A stretch of 64,000 bases of DNA from UBA6382 sp963617965 (GCA_963617965.1 CAVEQO010000004.1:16457-80456); one strand, 5' to 3'. Shown: positions 8,747 through 18,465, numbered from the stretch's first letter. The notes: generated by a model from the letters alone, not told the origin. A program made the numbers and translations.

Positions 8747-10780
8747 ATGAAGAAGGAAATCCGTATCGGGGTGCTTGCTGCCGGCACTTTGGCCATGGCA
8801 CACAGTGATGCGCTGGCAACCCGTACAGACACTCTTCTTGCCGCAGGAGACAGAGAAACCGAATTTGACGTGAATCTGGACGAGGCGTTGATTACCGGGA
8901 CGCAGCTCCCCATGTCCGCGAAGAATGCGTGGAGCAAAGTTGTCGTGATCACACGGCAGGAGATAGAACGGGCCAAATGCCAGACAATCAACGACGTGCT
9001 TAAGCTTTGCCCAGAGGTCGATGTCCGCCAGCGCGGGGCTTTGGGGGTGCAGACAGACCTGTCGATGGGCGGCGGTACTTTCGACCAGGTGTCAATCATG
9101 CTGAACGGCATCAATATCAACAACCCACAGACCGGGCATCTAAGTGCAGATTTTCCTGTTGCAATGGCGGACATAGAGCGGATAGAAATCCTCAACGGGG
9201 CGTCCGCGCGCACTTTCGGGAGCCAGGCACTCAACGGGACAATAAATATAATAACCCGCGCCGAGCCATCGACAAATGCCGGCCTGCACTTGGAGGGCGG
9301 GTCTTATGGGACGGCGGGAGCAGGGGTACACGCCAACGTTTTTTCAAAGGGAATCCGAAATCGTGTTTCTGCGGATTATTTACAGACGGACGGAGCCGTG
9401 GCGAACAGCAAGTTAAGCAGAAACAGAATTTTTTATCAGGGCAGGTATGCCGACGAGTCCAACAGCATGAGCTGGTTTGCCGGTTACAGCAACCAGCGGT
9501 ATGGTGCCAATACTTTTTATTCTGCGAAATATCCCAACCAGTGGGAAGAGGGGCAGAGGTATATGGTTGCCGTTTCCGGCGAGTCTTCTGTAGGAAACAT
9601 AAAATTGCGACCGGTTGCTTCTTTTTTGAGGAATTATGATCATTTCCAGTTGATTCACCGCTCCTTGACAGGCGAAAACTATCACCGCACGGATGTGAGT
9701 ACCGTCAAGTTGAGCGGGAGCGGCAGCTGGTTTCTCGGCAAAACAGCACTGGGCGCGGAAATCAGACATGAGGGCATCCTGTCCACAAATCTCGGACGGC
9801 CTCTCGATGAAACGCAACGCGTCAGGATAGAACACAAGTCCGGCCTCTATTATGACCATCGCGACAGCCGTACCAATACCAGTATCTTTGTTGAGCACGC
9901 CGTTTCGTTCCGAGGGCTTGTAGCCAATATGGGCGTGATGCTCAACCGCAATTCGGCTGTGGATGACAGATACCGCGCCTGTCCCGGCGTGGATTTGGGG
10001 TACGCTCTTTCCGACAGGATCAGAATGTTTGGTTCGTGGAACAAGTCCATGAGGTTGCCTACGTTTACGGATCTGTATTACAAGTCACCCACACAGGAGG
10101 GAAATATAGGGCTGAGGCCGGAGCGGCTGTCAACTATCAGGTTCGGCATGGATTATTCCGGCAAGATTGCGGTCGTCAGCATGTATGGAATCTACAGGAG
10201 GGGCAACCACATGATAGACTGGGTGATGTACAGCAGTGACGACATATACCACTCCACGGCTTTCAAGCTGGATAACTGGCAGTATGTCGCCAGTGCCAGT
10301 GTAAACCTTGGACGTGCGTTTCCCTCGCAGGAGATTTTCAGGTCTTTGAGCCTGTCATACACACACAACGTGCAGAAGAGACACGACAACGCTGAAATAT
10401 TTCAGTCCAACTACGCACTTGACTATTTGCGCAATAAGGTCATGGCTTCATTGGAACACAATATTTGCGGGAGTTTGTCGGCGACGTGGTTTCTGCGCTG
10501 GCAAGAACGCAGGGGGTCATATCTGGCGTATGTTGACGGGAACTCCTACAAGTGCGGCTATCGGCCGTATATGCTTGTAGACCTGAAACTCCGTTGGGAC
10601 TGCTCTCCATACGATGTCTATGCTTCTCTGGAAAACTTGTTTGCACACCGCTATTATGACTTGGGGTCTGTTCCACAGCCCCGCTTCACTTTCGTCGTTG
10701 GCGTCTGCCGCAAGTTTGATTTCAAATCGCGTGCGGAAAGGCGGAGGAATGCTTGTGGCGGACAACTGCAAACTCCGTAG
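8747..10780 (+). CDS. TonB-dependent outer-membrane receptor
   Basis: Active importer across the outer membrane, energised by TonB. Ligand unknown. The start at 8747 is preferred over upstream alternatives because it gives a proper signal peptide (MKKEIRIGVLAAGTLAMAHS, cleavage near ALA). Mature residues about 40-150 form the plug domain, with VVVITRQEIERAK, VSIMLNGININNPQTG and ERIEILNGASARTFG. The rest is a 22-strand-type barrel rich in alternating aromatic strands and ends near a terminal aromatic region (FTFVVGVCRKFDF). It lacks the N-terminal carboxypeptidase-like domain and long barrel of SusC proteins, and no SusD partner follows. It therefore more resembles vitamin or siderophore receptors (BtuB/CirA size class). 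A hairpin terminator follows the stop. Confidence 0.88.
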   Translation: MKKEIRIGVLAAGTLAMAHSDALATRTDTLLAAGDRETEFDVNLDEALITGTQLPMSAKNAWSKVVVITRQEIERAKCQTINDVLKLCPEVDVRQRGALGVQTDLSMGGGTFDQVSIMLNGININNPQTGHLSADFPVAMADIERIEILNGASARTFGSQALNGTINIITRAEPSTNAGLHLEGGSYGTAGAGVHANVFSKGIRNRVSADYLQTDGAVANSKLSRNRIFYQGRYADESNSMSWFAGYSNQRYGANTFYSAKYPNQWEEGQRYMVAVSGESSVGNIKLRPVASFLRNYDHFQLIHRSLTGENYHRTDVSTVKLSGSGSWFLGKTALGAEIRHEGILSTNLGRPLDETQRVRIEHKSGLYYDHRDSRTNTSIFVEHAVSFRGLVANMGVMLNRNSAVDDRYRACPGVDLGYALSDRIRMFGSWNKSMRLPTFTDLYYKSPTQEGNIGLRPERLSTIRFGMDYSGKIAVVSMYGIYRRGNHMIDWVMYSSDDIYHSTAFKLDNWQYVASASVNLGRAFPSQEIFRSLSLSYTHNVQKRHDNAEIFQSNYALDYLRNKVMASLEHNICGSLSATWFLRWQERRGSYLAYVDGNSYKCGYRPYMLVDLKLRWDCSPYDVYASLENLFAHRYYDLGSVPQPRFTFVVGVCRKFDFKSRAERRRNACGGQLQTP

Positions 10781-10783
10781 ACC

Positions 10784-10825
10784 TGGCGGTAAAGGGTGTC
10801 TTGGAAAAGATGCCCTTTGCCGCCA
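10784..10825 (+). terminator. Hairpin terminator after the TonB receptor
   Basis: Two 18-nt arms (10784-10801 and 10808-10825) pair fully, with three G-U wobbles, around a 6-nt loop, 3 nt after the stop codon. No strong T-tract follows directly; a T6 run is about 20 nt further on. Confidence 0.55.
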
Positions 10826-11008
10826 GACTTCGCTTCCGAAAATTTTTTCCAATATTTTACATGCAAATTATTATTTTTCGTAAATTCGCAGCAACAACTA
10901 CCGTCAACGGACACCACATCCGGTTTTTCCCCTCCGAAGGGTTCTGCCTCTATGCCGCAGAGAGCCGACGTTAGGGTATGGTGTTTCCCGACTATAAACA
11001 ATGCGAAT

Positions 11009-12937
11009 ATGTCACTTCTTGGATTCAGTCCGATAAGAAAAGCCTACAGTTGGTATTTTTCCCAGAATGCGTTGCCGTATTGGACGGTTTTGGCATTGGA
11101 TTGCGCAATAGTGCTGTTGTCATGTTATATAGCCAACCTCTTTGAGTTGAGATATAATGTGTTTGTTTCCAATTTCGCCAACATCACGTTCTCAAACGTT
11201 GTCTGTGTACTGCTTTTCTGTATAGCATTCAGGGTCTTCCATACCTATTCCGGCATTTTGCGCTACTCCACGCTGACGGATGTGGTGGGTGTAGTGGGAG
11301 CGTCAACACTCGGCACGCTGCTGACATTTTTGTTCGGACTCTGCACTTCTTTTCTTGATCTGCCGTTTCTACCGTTCCATTTGTTAAGGGGATATGTTCT
11401 CCTGCTATTGTGTTCGGCGTTTTTAATGAGTGTCATCCGCGTGGTGGCAAGGGAAGTGTTTTTCCGTCTCTATATGGAAAGCGCTACACCGGTCGCTGTC
11501 TACGGAGTCAAGGCAGGCGGAGTCAGTCTGGCAAAGAGCATCTTGAGCTCTTCCGGCAACAAATATGTGCTTAGGGCGTTTGTCAGTGACGAAGACGATG
11601 CTTGCGACACATATCTGTTGGGCAAGAAAGTTTACCGTAACGGCAACGGAATCGGTGATATTCTGAAGACTTTGGGGGTCAAAGTCCTTTTCGTGTCACC
11701 TCTCAAGAGTGTCAGGATGCGCAACAATCAGGAAATGATAGACGAACTGATAGAGGCCAACGTCAGGATAATGGTTGTTCCGAGAGCTGAGGAATGGGAC
11801 GGGAAAAGCAAACTGAACTTCCAGCGGCTGCATGAAGTCAATATTGAGGAATTACTGCCGCGCGAAACAATTGATGTCAATATGGACACCATTGGCTCAC
11901 TGCTCAGGGGCAGGCGTATCCTCATTACAGGTGCAGCCGGATCTATCGGTTCGGAAATGGTGCGGCAAATTGCGAAATACAGTCCGTCCTGCATGATTCT
12001 TATAGATCAGGCAGAAACCCCGATGCACGATGTCCGTCTCATGATGGAAAGGGAGTTCCACGGTATCAAGAGCGAGACGATAGTCACTTCCATAACAGAC
12101 AGCCGCCATATGGAAAACATCTTCTCTGTCTACAAACCGGAATATGTGTTCCACGCCGCAGCTTACAAACACGTGCCGATGATGGAAGACAATCCTGTTC
12201 AGGCTGTCCGCAACAACATATACGGGACAAGAGTTATCGCAGATCTGGCAGTAAAATACGGCACGAGGAAGTTTGTCATGATCTCCACGGACAAAGCGGT
12301 GAACCCCACGAACGTGATGGGGTGTTCGAAGCGTATCTGTGAAATATACTGTCAGTCTCTCAATCAGGCGATAGTGGACGGCAAGGTCAATGGGGACACG
12401 CAGTTCGTGACGACCCGCTTCGGCAACGTACTGGGTTCCAATGGATCGGTGATTCCTCTTTTCAGGGAACAAATCAAAAACGGCGGTCCCATTACTGTCA
12501 CCCATCCTGACATCATCCGTTTTTTCATGCTTATATCTGAAGCGTGCAAGCTCGTGCTGGAGGCGGGGACTATGGGAAAAGGCGGCGAAATCTTTGTGTT
12601 TGACATGGGCAAGCCTGTCAGGATTGTTGACTTGGCTAGGCGGATGATCAGACTTTCCGGAGCGGACGAAGTCAAGATTGAGTTTACGGGACTCCGTGAC
12701 GGAGAGAAACTATATGAGGAAGTCCTTGACGACAAGGAGAACAACATACCGACAAACCATCCGAAAATAATGGTGGCGAAAGTGCGTGAATACGATTACT
12801 CCGTTGTCAAGAAAGACGAAGAAGAGCTGCTGGAGATTTCGTATTCCCACGACGACATGGCCATTGTCAGAAAAATGAAGGAAATCGTTCCGGAATTCAA
12901 GAGCAAGGTAAGCAAATACGAAGTGCTGGACAACTAA
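11009..12937 (+). CDS. Membrane-anchored nucleotide-sugar 4,6-dehydratase/epimerase (CapD/FlaA1/WbpM type)
   Basis: Acts early in making an amino- or deoxy-sugar for capsule, LPS or glycoprotein glycans, typically on UDP-GlcNAc. The 642-residue long form has about four N-terminal membrane helices (residues about 20-150). A CoA-binding-like middle domain follows, then an extended SDR domain with the NAD-binding motif ITGAAGSIGSE near residue 305. In place of the usual YxxxK it has MGCSK after STDKAVNPTNV, the MxxxK variant known from WbpM/FlaA1. ATG 11009 is chosen because the 71 upstream in-frame codons are charged and implausible as a membrane-protein start. A weak promoter-like TAAATTCG lies at 10881-10888. 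yicC starts 33 bp downstream. Confidence 0.92.
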   Translation: MSLLGFSPIRKAYSWYFSQNALPYWTVLALDCAIVLLSCYIANLFELRYNVFVSNFANITFSNVVCVLLFCIAFRVFHTYSGILRYSTLTDVVGVVGASTLGTLLTFLFGLCTSFLDLPFLPFHLLRGYVLLLLCSAFLMSVIRVVAREVFFRLYMESATPVAVYGVKAGGVSLAKSILSSSGNKYVLRAFVSDEDDACDTYLLGKKVYRNGNGIGDILKTLGVKVLFVSPLKSVRMRNNQEMIDELIEANVRIMVVPRAEEWDGKSKLNFQRLHEVNIEELLPRETIDVNMDTIGSLLRGRRILITGAAGSIGSEMVRQIAKYSPSCMILIDQAETPMHDVRLMMEREFHGIKSETIVTSITDSRHMENIFSVYKPEYVFHAAAYKHVPMMEDNPVQAVRNNIYGTRVIADLAVKYGTRKFVMISTDKAVNPTNVMGCSKRICEIYCQSLNQAIVDGKVNGDTQFVTTRFGNVLGSNGSVIPLFREQIKNGGPITVTHPDIIRFFMLISEACKLVLEAGTMGKGGEIFVFDMGKPVRIVDLARRMIRLSGADEVKIEFTGLRDGEKLYEEVLDDKENNIPTNHPKIMVAKVREYDYSVVKKDEEELLEISYSHDDMAIVRKMKEIVPEFKSKVSKYEVLDN

Positions 12938-12970
12938 CTCCCGCATAGGGATATAGAAAACATACAAGCG

Positions 12971-13843
12971 ATGTTGTATTCAATGACAGGCTACGGCAAG
13001 AGCGAAGCCGTATTCGGCAACAGAAAAACAATTGTGGAAGTCAGAGCTCTGAACAGCAAAAGCCTTGACATCAACACGAGAATAGCCCCCATATATGCGG
13101 GCATGGAAATGCAATTGAGACAGATGGTTTCAGCCTGCGCCGTGAGGGGAAAGGTAGATCTGAGCATCAAGGAGGAGGAACAGGAAGTGTCTCCTGCGGC
13201 CACAGTCAACAAGGATGTTGTGGCATCGTATGTTTCCCAAATAAAGGAAATCTGCGGACAGCTCAAAATAGGAGAACCCCAGGACTGGTGGCAGACGATA
13301 GCGCATCTGCCCGGCGTGACCCATTCGCTGACCGTTGCCGATGTCGGCGAGGCGGAATGCCAGGTGGTTGCCGATGCCGTAAATGAGGCTTTGGATCGTT
13401 TTGTCGAATTCAGAGTGCAGGAGGGACGGGCGGTAGCCGTCAAGTTCAGGGAGAAAATCAGCAACATAGGCAGATATCTGGCAGAGATAGAGACTTATGA
13501 GGCTCAGAGGGTGGAGAAGATTCGCCGCGATATAGTAGGCAAGTTCTGTTCCCTGCCGGTGGAGTACGACCGCAACAGACTTGAACAGGAAATGATATAC
13601 TACATAGAGAAACTGGACATCAACGAGGAAAAACAGCGTCTGGCGAACCATCTGGACTATTTCCTGAAAACAATGGAGTCTTCAGAGCCGCAGGGAAAGA
13701 AACTGGGCTTTATCGCCCAAGAGATGGGTCGCGAGATAAACACAATGGGAAGCAAAAGCAATCAGGCTGAAATGCAAAACATCGTGGTGAAAATGAAAGA
13801 CGAGCTGGAGCAAATAAAGGAACAAGTCCTCAACGTGCTGTAA
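12971..13843 (+). CDS. YicC family endoribonuclease
   Basis: Member of the YicC/YloC family. E. coli and Bacillus members have been described as endoribonucleases with links to stationary-phase fitness and RNA turnover. The 290-residue protein begins with the family hallmark MLYSMTGYGKSEA and has the mid motif NRLEQEMIYYIEKLDINEE. It ends with the conserved DUF1732 block (GKKLGFIAQEMGREINTMGSK). It is full length. It is 23 bp upstream of gmk, the same pairing seen in many bacteria, which supports co-expression of RNA turnover and guanylate supply. Confidence 0.95.
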   Translation: MLYSMTGYGKSEAVFGNRKTIVEVRALNSKSLDINTRIAPIYAGMEMQLRQMVSACAVRGKVDLSIKEEEQEVSPAATVNKDVVASYVSQIKEICGQLKIGEPQDWWQTIAHLPGVTHSLTVADVGEAECQVVADAVNEALDRFVEFRVQEGRAVAVKFREKISNIGRYLAEIETYEAQRVEKIRRDIVGKFCSLPVEYDRNRLEQEMIYYIEKLDINEEKQRLANHLDYFLKTMESSEPQGKKLGFIAQEMGREINTMGSKSNQAEMQNIVVKMKDELEQIKEQVLNVL

Positions 13844-13866
13844 CCCTTAAATTATTAACGGAAACT

Positions 13867-14430
13867 ATGTTGTTGGTATTTTCAGCCCCGAGTGGCAGCG
13901 GCAAGTCCACGTTGATTGATTTTCTGATGCGGCAGGGTTTGAACCTGCAGTTTTCCGTGAGCGCGACATCAAGAGCCCCACGCGGAAACGAGAGAAACGG
14001 TGTGGAGTATTTCTTCCTTTCGCCGGAGGAATTCAGAAAGAAAATTTCGGAAAATGCCTTTATTGAATATGAGGAGGTGTACAAAGACACATTCTACGGC
14101 ACACTGAAGGCGGAAATAGACAGAATGCTGAATGACCGGAAAAATATCGTCCTTGACGTTGATGTCAAGGGTGCGCTAAACATCAAGAAACAGTATGGCG
14201 ACAGGGCTTTTTTGGTGTTCATCCAGCCTCCCTCCATTGAAGAACTCCGCAAGAGGTTGCTCGGCAGGAACACCGACAGTCCAGAGGTGATAGAACAGAG
14301 GCTGCGCAAAGCGTCTTACGAACTGTCTTTCGCAGACAGCTTTGACACAACGATAGTTAACGGCGACCTGAAGACAGCCGAAGAACAGTTGTTGCGCACA
14401 GTCGGGGAGCGTCTCGGAGTGAAGAATTGA
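13867..14430 (+). CDS. gmk: Guanylate kinase
   Basis: Phosphorylates GMP to GDP with ATP. The 187-residue protein carries the P-loop APSGSGKST at residues 7-15, the GMP-binding SATSRAPRGNE and GVEYFF stretch, and the LDVDVKGALNIK motif. Its length is typical. Its stop overlaps the region just upstream of nadD, so the three-gene set yicC-gmk-nadD reads as one operon. Confidence 0.97.
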   Translation: MLLVFSAPSGSGKSTLIDFLMRQGLNLQFSVSATSRAPRGNERNGVEYFFLSPEEFRKKISENAFIEYEEVYKDTFYGTLKAEIDRMLNDRKNIVLDVDVKGALNIKKQYGDRAFLVFIQPPSIEELRKRLLGRNTDSPEVIEQRLRKASYELSFADSFDTTIVNGDLKTAEEQLLRTVGERLGVKN

Positions 14431-14447
14431 AACTTGCGGAGGCTGTA

Positions 14448-14978
14448 GTGAGAATAGGCGTTTTCGGAGGTTCTTTCAACCCGTTGCACAAAGGACATGT
14501 GCTTTTGGCCCGCAACGTGTTGCAGTCCGGTGAAGTCGATGAGGTATGGTTCGTGGTTTCACCGCACAATCCGCTGAAAGAAAAGACCTCTTTGCAGGAT
14601 GACCGGAAAAGGCTTGACAGGGTGCGCAGGGCGACGGAACACATGAGGGGAATCGTGGTCTCGGATGTGGAGTTCACCCTTCCGCAGCCGTCGTATATGT
14701 ATCTCACACTGCGCAAGCTGAGGCAAATGCGGCCGCAGGACGAACTCGTTCTGATTATCGGTGCCGACAACTGGCATTGCTTCGGTTCGTGGAAGGAGTC
14801 CGATGAAATAATCGGCGGATACCAGATTGTCATATATCCGCGGAGCGGCTACAGTGTTGATATCGGCTCACTGCCGCCCAACGTCAGATATCTTGACATG
14901 CCGCTGTATGACGTGTCCTCTACAAAAGTCCGTCAGATGATGTCAAACGGCGAAGACGTGAGCGGGCTTCTGCCTTGA
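14448..14978 (+). CDS. nadD: Nicotinate-nucleotide adenylyltransferase
   Basis: Converts nicotinate mononucleotide and ATP to deamido-NAD. The nucleotidyltransferase signature GVFGGSFNPLHKGH lies at the very N-terminus, and the SSTKVRQMM (ISST-type) motif lies near the C-terminus. There is no ATG in the right place. A GTG at 14448 with GGAGG 5 nt upstream gives a 176-residue protein starting VRIGVFGG. An upstream in-frame TTG at 14427 would overlap the gmk stop and add seven residues. I prefer the GTG because of its ribosome binding site and family length. Confidence 0.93.
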   Translation: MRIGVFGGSFNPLHKGHVLLARNVLQSGEVDEVWFVVSPHNPLKEKTSLQDDRKRLDRVRRATEHMRGIVVSDVEFTLPQPSYMYLTLRKLRQMRPQDELVLIIGADNWHCFGSWKESDEIIGGYQIVIYPRSGYSVDIGSLPPNVRYLDMPLYDVSSTKVRQMMSNGEDVSGLLP

Positions 14979-14979
14979 T

Positions 14980-15001
14980 GCCCGTCTGCAGAAAAACGGG
15001 C
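14980..15001 (+). terminator. Possible weak terminator after nadD
   Basis: Short inverted repeat GCCCGT ... ACGGGC with a 10-nt loop, directly after the stop. No T-run follows, so termination is uncertain. Confidence 0.35.
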
Positions 15002-15072
15002 TCTTATGGCGCTGTTGCTTCAACTTCTGCAAAAAAAGACTTGATGCAGCATGAGAATAGGCAAGGTTTTGC

Positions 15073-15080
15073 TATCTTTG
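15073..15080 (+). promoter_or_regulatory. serC: Promoter -7 box for the serC-serA operon
   Basis: Exact TATCTTTG match to TAnnTTTG. It lies about 100 bp before serC and no well-spaced -33 TTG is visible, so the leader would be about 95 nt. Confidence 0.5.
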
Positions 15081-15182
15081 CGCAGGTATGGACGCATGGT
15101 GGTACCCTTGCGTCGGAGTGAGCACCAGCGCATCCATCAACCGTACATGAACTGCAAATATTATAACAAACATCTCACTGCT

Positions 15183-16253
15183 ATGATTAAAAAGTATAAT
15201 TTCAATGCGGGCCCGTCCATCCTGCCCCGCGAAGTGATTGAGAAAACGGCTGCCGCCTGTTTGGATTTCAATGGTATTGGTCTGTCTTTGATGGAAATAA
15301 GCCATCGCAGCAAGGATTTCCAGCCTGTCATTGACGAGGCCGAGGCAATCATGAAAGAACTTCTTGACATTCCGGCTGGCTACAAGGTTCTCTTTTTGGG
15401 CGGCGGTGCCAGTCTTGAGTTTTGTATGGTGCCGTACAATTTCCTTGAGAAGAAGGCAGCGTATCTCAATACCGGCGTATGGAGCAAGAAAGCCATCAAG
15501 GAAGCCAAGCTTTTCGGCGAAGTTGTTGAGGTGGCTTCTTCCGCAGACAAGAATTTCTCCTACATCCCCAAAGGCTGGACTATACCGGCCGACGCTGACT
15601 ATTTCCATATCACCACGAACAACACCATCTATGGCACAGAAATACGCGAGGACTTCAATTCGCCAGTGCCGATGATAGCGGACATGAGTTCGGATATCCT
15701 GAGCCGTCCGCTGGACGTGAGCAAGTATGCTATGATTTACGGCGGTGCCCAGAAAAACATTTCCATGGCTGGTGTCACTTTTGTGATTGTCAGGGAAGAT
15801 GCCATAGGAAAGGTCAGCCGTCCGATTCCCACGATGCTTGACTACCGCACGCACGTAGAGAAAGGCTCGATGTTCAACACTCCGCCAGTACTGCCTATCT
15901 ACAGCGCACTCCAGACCATGAAGTGGGTAAAGGCTCAGGGCGGTGTCAAGGAAATGGAACGCAGAGCCTATGAGAGAGCGAAAATAGTCTATGACGAGAT
16001 TGACCGCAACAAGCTGTTTACCGGAACTGTGGAAACCGGTTCGCGTTCCGTCATGAACCTGTGTTTCGTGATGAACGAAGATTACAAGAATTTGGAAGCC
16101 GAATTTCTGGCATTCGCGACAGAGAGGGGCATGGTCGGTATCAAGGGACACCGTTCGGTTGGCGGATTCAGGGCAAGCTGCTACAATGCCATGTCGGTGG
16201 AAGGCTGCAAGGCTTTGGTTGACTGCATGAAGGAATTTGAGGCTAAACACTAA
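15183..16253 (+). CDS. serC: Phosphoserine aminotransferase
   Basis: PLP enzyme that converts 3-phosphohydroxypyruvate and glutamate to phosphoserine. The ATG at 15183 gives 356 residues, the normal SerC length, starting MIKKYNFNAGPSILP. Upstream in-frame starts would add an unconserved extension. The segment ADMSSDILSRPLDVSKYAMIYGGAQKN carries the PLP lysine (in GGAQKN) and the C-terminus has the conserved GHRSVGGFRAS. serA follows after 19 bp and DUF1015 after that, the standard Bacteroidota serine operon. Confidence 0.97.
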   Translation: MIKKYNFNAGPSILPREVIEKTAAACLDFNGIGLSLMEISHRSKDFQPVIDEAEAIMKELLDIPAGYKVLFLGGGASLEFCMVPYNFLEKKAAYLNTGVWSKKAIKEAKLFGEVVEVASSADKNFSYIPKGWTIPADADYFHITTNNTIYGTEIREDFNSPVPMIADMSSDILSRPLDVSKYAMIYGGAQKNISMAGVTFVIVREDAIGKVSRPIPTMLDYRTHVEKGSMFNTPPVLPIYSALQTMKWVKAQGGVKEMERRAYERAKIVYDEIDRNKLFTGTVETGSRSVMNLCFVMNEDYKNLEAEFLAFATERGMVGIKGHRSVGGFRASCYNAMSVEGCKALVDCMKEFEAKH

Positions 16254-16272
16254 TCTTCTGAAACCGGAAAAG

Positions 16273-17196
16273 ATGAAAAAGATACTTATAGCGACCGAAA
16301 AGCCTTTTGCGCCGGTTGCCGTAGAGGGCATCGGAAAAGTGCTGGCTGAAGCCGGCTACGAACTTGCCTTGTTGGAGAAATACACGGAAAAGGCAGAACT
16401 GCTCAAGGCTGTTGCCGATGCCGAAGCCCTTATCGTACGCAGTGACAAAGTCGATGCGGAAGTCCTTGATGCGGCCAGGAATCTCAAGATTGTGGTGCGT
16501 GCCGGTGCAGGCTATGACAATATTGATCTGAATGCGGCAACGGCCCACGGGGTTGTGGCCATGAATACCCCTGGACAGAACTCCAATGCCGTTGCAGAAC
16601 TAGTGCTGGGTCTGTTGGTTTATGCTGTCCGCAATTTCTACAATGGAAAGGCGGGAACAGAACTCAAGGGAAAGAAACTCGGAATTCTCGCTTTCGGCAA
16701 TGTCGGACGCAATGTGGCGCGCATTGCCAAGGGTTTCGGTATGGAGGTGCTGGCCTACGATGCGTTTTGTCCTGCCGAAGTCATAGAAGCGGCCGGAGTG
16801 AAAGCTGTAGGGAGTGCGGCTGAGTTGTTCGGACAGTGCGATATCGTGAGCCTGCATATTCCCGCAACCCCCGAAACAGTGAAGAGTATAAATGCTGAAC
16901 TTGTGGACAAACTGCCCAAGGGCGGAATCCTCATCAACACTGCCCGCAAGGAAGTCGTTGACGAGGCTTCTCTGCTTTCTCTGATGGCCAAGCGCGCGGA
17001 CATAAAATACATAACCGACATAAAGCCCGATGCCGATGCTGAGTTTGCAGCCAATTTCGCTGACCGCTATTTTGCCACCCCCAAGAAGATGGGCGCCCAG
17101 ACCGCCGAGGCCAACATCAATGCGGGGCTTGCTGCGGCAAACCAGATTGTGGCTTTCTTCAAGGACGGGGTGACAAAATTCCAGGTTAACAAATAA
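16273..17196 (+). CDS. serA: D-3-phosphoglycerate dehydrogenase, short form without ACT domain
   Basis: First step of serine synthesis: 3-phosphoglycerate to 3-phosphohydroxypyruvate with NAD. The start at 16273 gives 307 residues, with the substrate domain, the NAD-binding LAFGNVGRNVA and the substrate-binding Arg225 (INTARKE). There is no C-terminal ACT or regulatory domain, so the classical serine feedback site is absent. The loop that usually reads PHIGG with the catalytic His reads TPKKMGAQTAEA here, putting Lys271 in the histidine position. From memory, the related short enzymes of Bacteroides and Entamoeba show the same change. Operon position with serC supports the role. Confidence 0.95.
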   Translation: MKKILIATEKPFAPVAVEGIGKVLAEAGYELALLEKYTEKAELLKAVADAEALIVRSDKVDAEVLDAARNLKIVVRAGAGYDNIDLNAATAHGVVAMNTPGQNSNAVAELVLGLLVYAVRNFYNGKAGTELKGKKLGILAFGNVGRNVARIAKGFGMEVLAYDAFCPAEVIEAAGVKAVGSAAELFGQCDIVSLHIPATPETVKSINAELVDKLPKGGILINTARKEVVDEASLLSLMAKRADIKYITDIKPDADAEFAANFADRYFATPKKMGAQTAEANINAGLAAANQIVAFFKDGVTKFQVNK

Positions 17197-17206
17197 CGTC
17201 CGGACT

Positions 17207-18454
17207 ATGGCAATAGTTAAACCGTTTAAAGGCATCCGCCCTCCCAAGGAATTGGTGGAAGAGGTGGAGAGCCGTCCCTATGATGTACTGGATTCGGAAG
17301 AAGCGAGGGCAGAGGCCGACGGCAACGAGAAATCGCTGTATCACATAATCAAGCCTGAAATCAATTTCCCTGCCGGTACGTCGGAATACGCCCCCGAGGT
17401 CTACGAGAGTGCAGCACAGCATTTCAGAAAGTTTCTGGAAAAAGGCTGGCTGAAACAGGATGCGGAAGAGAACTACTATCTTTACGCACAGACAATGAAC
17501 GGAAAGACCCAATACGGTCTTGTGGTATGCGCCCATGTGTCGGATTACTTGAACGGCGCAATAAAAAAGCATGAATTGACCCGCAAGGACAAGGAAGAGG
17601 ACCGTATGAAACACGTCAGGGTGAACAATGCGAACATGGAACCCGTGTTTTTTGCCTACCCCGACAATGATACTCTTTTGGAAATCATAGGCAGGTATTC
17701 CCGGATGACCCCGGAGTATGATTTCGTTGCTCCGGGTGACGGCTTTGTACACAAGTTCTGGATCATTTCGGACGAGACCGACAAGGCCACCATAACAAAA
17801 GAGTTCGCTGACATGCCAGCACTGTATATTGCCGACGGTCATCACCGGTCGGCCGCTGCTGCTCTGGTGGGTGCGGAGAAAGCCGCCCAGAATCCGTCAA
17901 CAACCGGAAAGGAAGAATACAATTACTTCATGGCGGTATGTTTCCCCGCAAGCCAACTGACGATACTTGACTACAACAGGGTGGTGAAGGATCTCAACGG
18001 AATGACTCCGGAACGTTTTCTTGATGCCCTCTGCAAAGATTTTGTGGTTGAGGACAAGGGCTCGGAGATATACAAGCCCACCCAAATCCATGAGTTTTCA
18101 CTTTATCTGGAGACGCATTGGTACAGTCTGAAGGCCAAGCCGGGAACGTATGACGACAACGATCCTATCGGTGTTCTTGACGTGGAGATCTCTTCTCGTC
18201 TGATACTGGACAAGCTTCTGGGCATAAAGGATTTGAGGACAGACAAGCGGATAGACTTCGTAGGTGGGCTTCGTGGTCTCGGAGAATTGAAACGCCGGGT
18301 TGACAGCGGAGAGATGAAAATGGCTCTCGCCCTGTATCCTGTCACCATGAATCAGATAATGGACATTGCCGACAGCGGCAAAATCATGCCGCCAAAGGCA
18401 ACGTGGTTCGAGCCTAAACTCCGCAGCGGACTTGTCATACACAGTCTGGATTAG
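17207..18454 (+). CDS. DUF1015 domain-containing protein
   Basis: A 415-residue soluble protein of the DUF1015 family (begins MAIVKPFKGIRPPKELVEEV, contains YIADGHHRSAAAAL and PVTMNQIMDIAD). Function is not established. The family is repeatedly found beside serA/serC in Bacteroidota and Firmicutes, and here it starts 10 bp after serA. That suggests a serine-related enzymatic or kinase role, since some archaeal and bacterial relatives have been discussed as SerK-like serine kinases. That assignment is inference. A strong hairpin terminator follows the stop. Confidence 0.9.
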   Translation: MAIVKPFKGIRPPKELVEEVESRPYDVLDSEEARAEADGNEKSLYHIIKPEINFPAGTSEYAPEVYESAAQHFRKFLEKGWLKQDAEENYYLYAQTMNGKTQYGLVVCAHVSDYLNGAIKKHELTRKDKEEDRMKHVRVNNANMEPVFFAYPDNDTLLEIIGRYSRMTPEYDFVAPGDGFVHKFWIISDETDKATITKEFADMPALYIADGHHRSAAAALVGAEKAAQNPSTTGKEEYNYFMAVCFPASQLTILDYNRVVKDLNGMTPERFLDALCKDFVVEDKGSEIYKPTQIHEFSLYLETHWYSLKAKPGTYDDNDPIGVLDVEISSRLILDKLLGIKDLRTDKRIDFVGGLRGLGELKRRVDSGEMKMALALYPVTMNQIMDIADSGKIMPPKATWFEPKLRSGLVIHSLD

Positions 18455-18465
18455 TTTTTGCCAAA

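Noticed and set aside
15072..16331. 419-codon minus-strand frame opposite serC
   Set aside because: Shadow of serC; no family motif and composition typical of an antisense frame.
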